This document shows, piece by piece, positions 63,302 through 64,000 of a DNA stretch of 64,000 bases. Every line of letters begins with the position of its first letter. The stretch's first letter is position 1. Source of the DNA: Taudactylus pleione (Eukaryota; Chordata; Amphibia; Anura; Myobatrachidae); contig JAUIMM010000088.1 of assembly GCA_031769625.1 (NCBI GenBank), positions 9,553,501 through 9,617,500 of the forward strand. The letters are read 5' to 3'. Both the position numbers and the translations under genes were made by a program. Under the pieces are notes generated by a model that was given only the letters and a program-made list of their open reading frames with translations, was not told the origin of the DNA and searched no databases.

Positions 63302-64000
63302 CTCTAGGCTTTGGTGTAAAGCATGTGGCCCCTTTTATAGCACTTCTTAAATATGCTGGAATTGCACCAAATCATTCTCTATGTGCGTGTGCGGTTTGTT
63401 GGTTCTGTGTTCACTTGCTGCAATTGTTTACGTGAAGTCACTTGTGGTAACACTGAATACTTCTGCTGAAAATGATAGTGATCAGAGAGTCGATTACTCA
63501 GTTACTCATTGTGTCCTTCCTCATTCTACATCATTATAATTTACTACACACTCCAATTCCCCCATGTTGGCACAAATTCTGTTAGTCAATGACTTGCTGC
63601 AATTCAATGCACTGAATAAAAGTGTTTTCATTGTAGACTTATCAACATAAACAACAAGCTATAAAACTGGACAAAGAATATTAGCCCTCACATCACTGCT
63701 GTAAAACTGGCTTATATGTACTTTATCAGAGTTAGGCCCAATGCATCCGGTAATGGACAAAAGCAGAATGGAAACACCTGAGGAAATGAGGGATACCAAG
63801 CGTATTAAAAGCAAGGGCTTTCATCCAGGTGTAGTTCATGCTTTTAGTAAGCAAATAACATCCCAGTATGGTCAGGTATAATGATATTAGACAGCTCTAG
63901 GTGCCTTTATTGGATGTTAGAGTTTGTGTGAATTTGGCACATACTCCATGATAATGACATCCGTGCATATGGTCTAAGTGTAAGGCAAGCAAATGAGAGA

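Larger units (their letters stand above)
58572..64000 (-). other. RARG intron 5' of the hinge exon, running off the window
   Basis: No zinc-finger exon was found on the minus strand, so the intron exceeds 5.4 kb. It contains the purine-rich tract at 59.52-62.18 kb, a G-rich element inside it, and two miniature elements (62.51 and 63.12 kb). Confidence 0.75.

Noticed and set aside
62200..64000. RARG DNA-binding-domain exon
   Set aside because: The minus strand was scanned for the CEGCKGFFRRS and NRCQYCRLQKC regions and neither was found; the exons must lie beyond the window.

Overview
This is a vertebrate nuclear window, most likely from an anuran amphibian. It holds the 3' half of one host gene on the minus strand and about 50 kb of transposon-packed intergenic DNA downstream of it. 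The host gene is retinoic acid receptor gamma (RARG). Five coding exons (hinge, ligand-binding domain, C-terminal tail) lie between 58571 and 51934 with GT-AG splice sites. The DNA-binding-domain exons must lie beyond the right edge. Frog is inferred from the mix of DIRS1 elements, Ty3/gypsy elements, LINE tails ending in a (AAT)n run, and many Harbinger-like and hAT-like miniature elements; the species is not identified.

Layout. 1-10.7 kb: hairpin-rich miniature elements, a LINE-like fragment and two large minisatellites (4.8-5.7 and 7.4-8.1 kb). 10.7-22.04 kb: a DIRS1-type tyrosine-recombinase retrotransposon with inverted termini and the internal complementary region, broken by at least four insertions: an unclassified repeat, a 1068-bp LTR-like element, a LINE tail, and a 5'-deleted chromodomain-bearing Ty3/gypsy element on the minus strand. 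22.0-33.4 kb: a hAT transposase remnant, hAT and Harbinger-like miniature elements, and a G-rich TTAGGG-like element. 33.68-40.40 kb: a second Ty3/gypsy element, minus strand, bounded by CCGCC duplications. Its integrase lies upstream of RNase H and its gag carries a SCAN-like segment, the arrangement of Gmr1-like elements. It is itself hit by five miniature elements and is inserted in another. 40.4-51.2 kb: further miniature elements, satellites at 44.0-45.9 kb and an L1-like tail. 51.2-64 kb: RARG, whose introns hold a 17-copy 19-bp array, a 1.07-kb insertion between 36-bp direct repeats, a 2.7-kb purine-rich tract, and a hAT miniature element.

The most unusual signal is a set of non-coding elements built almost entirely as chains of consecutive hairpins. 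At least two sequence-unrelated families are present in several copies. Different copies carry different stem sequences that remain self-complementary, so both arms have changed together. One family has 3-bp target duplications (TAT, TTA, TAA, TAT) and GGGCC termini, which fits PIF/Harbinger mobilisation. Apart from RARG, every coding trace seen is a decayed transposon gene. The very long open frames in the minisatellites and the GA-rich tract are low-complexity artefacts.
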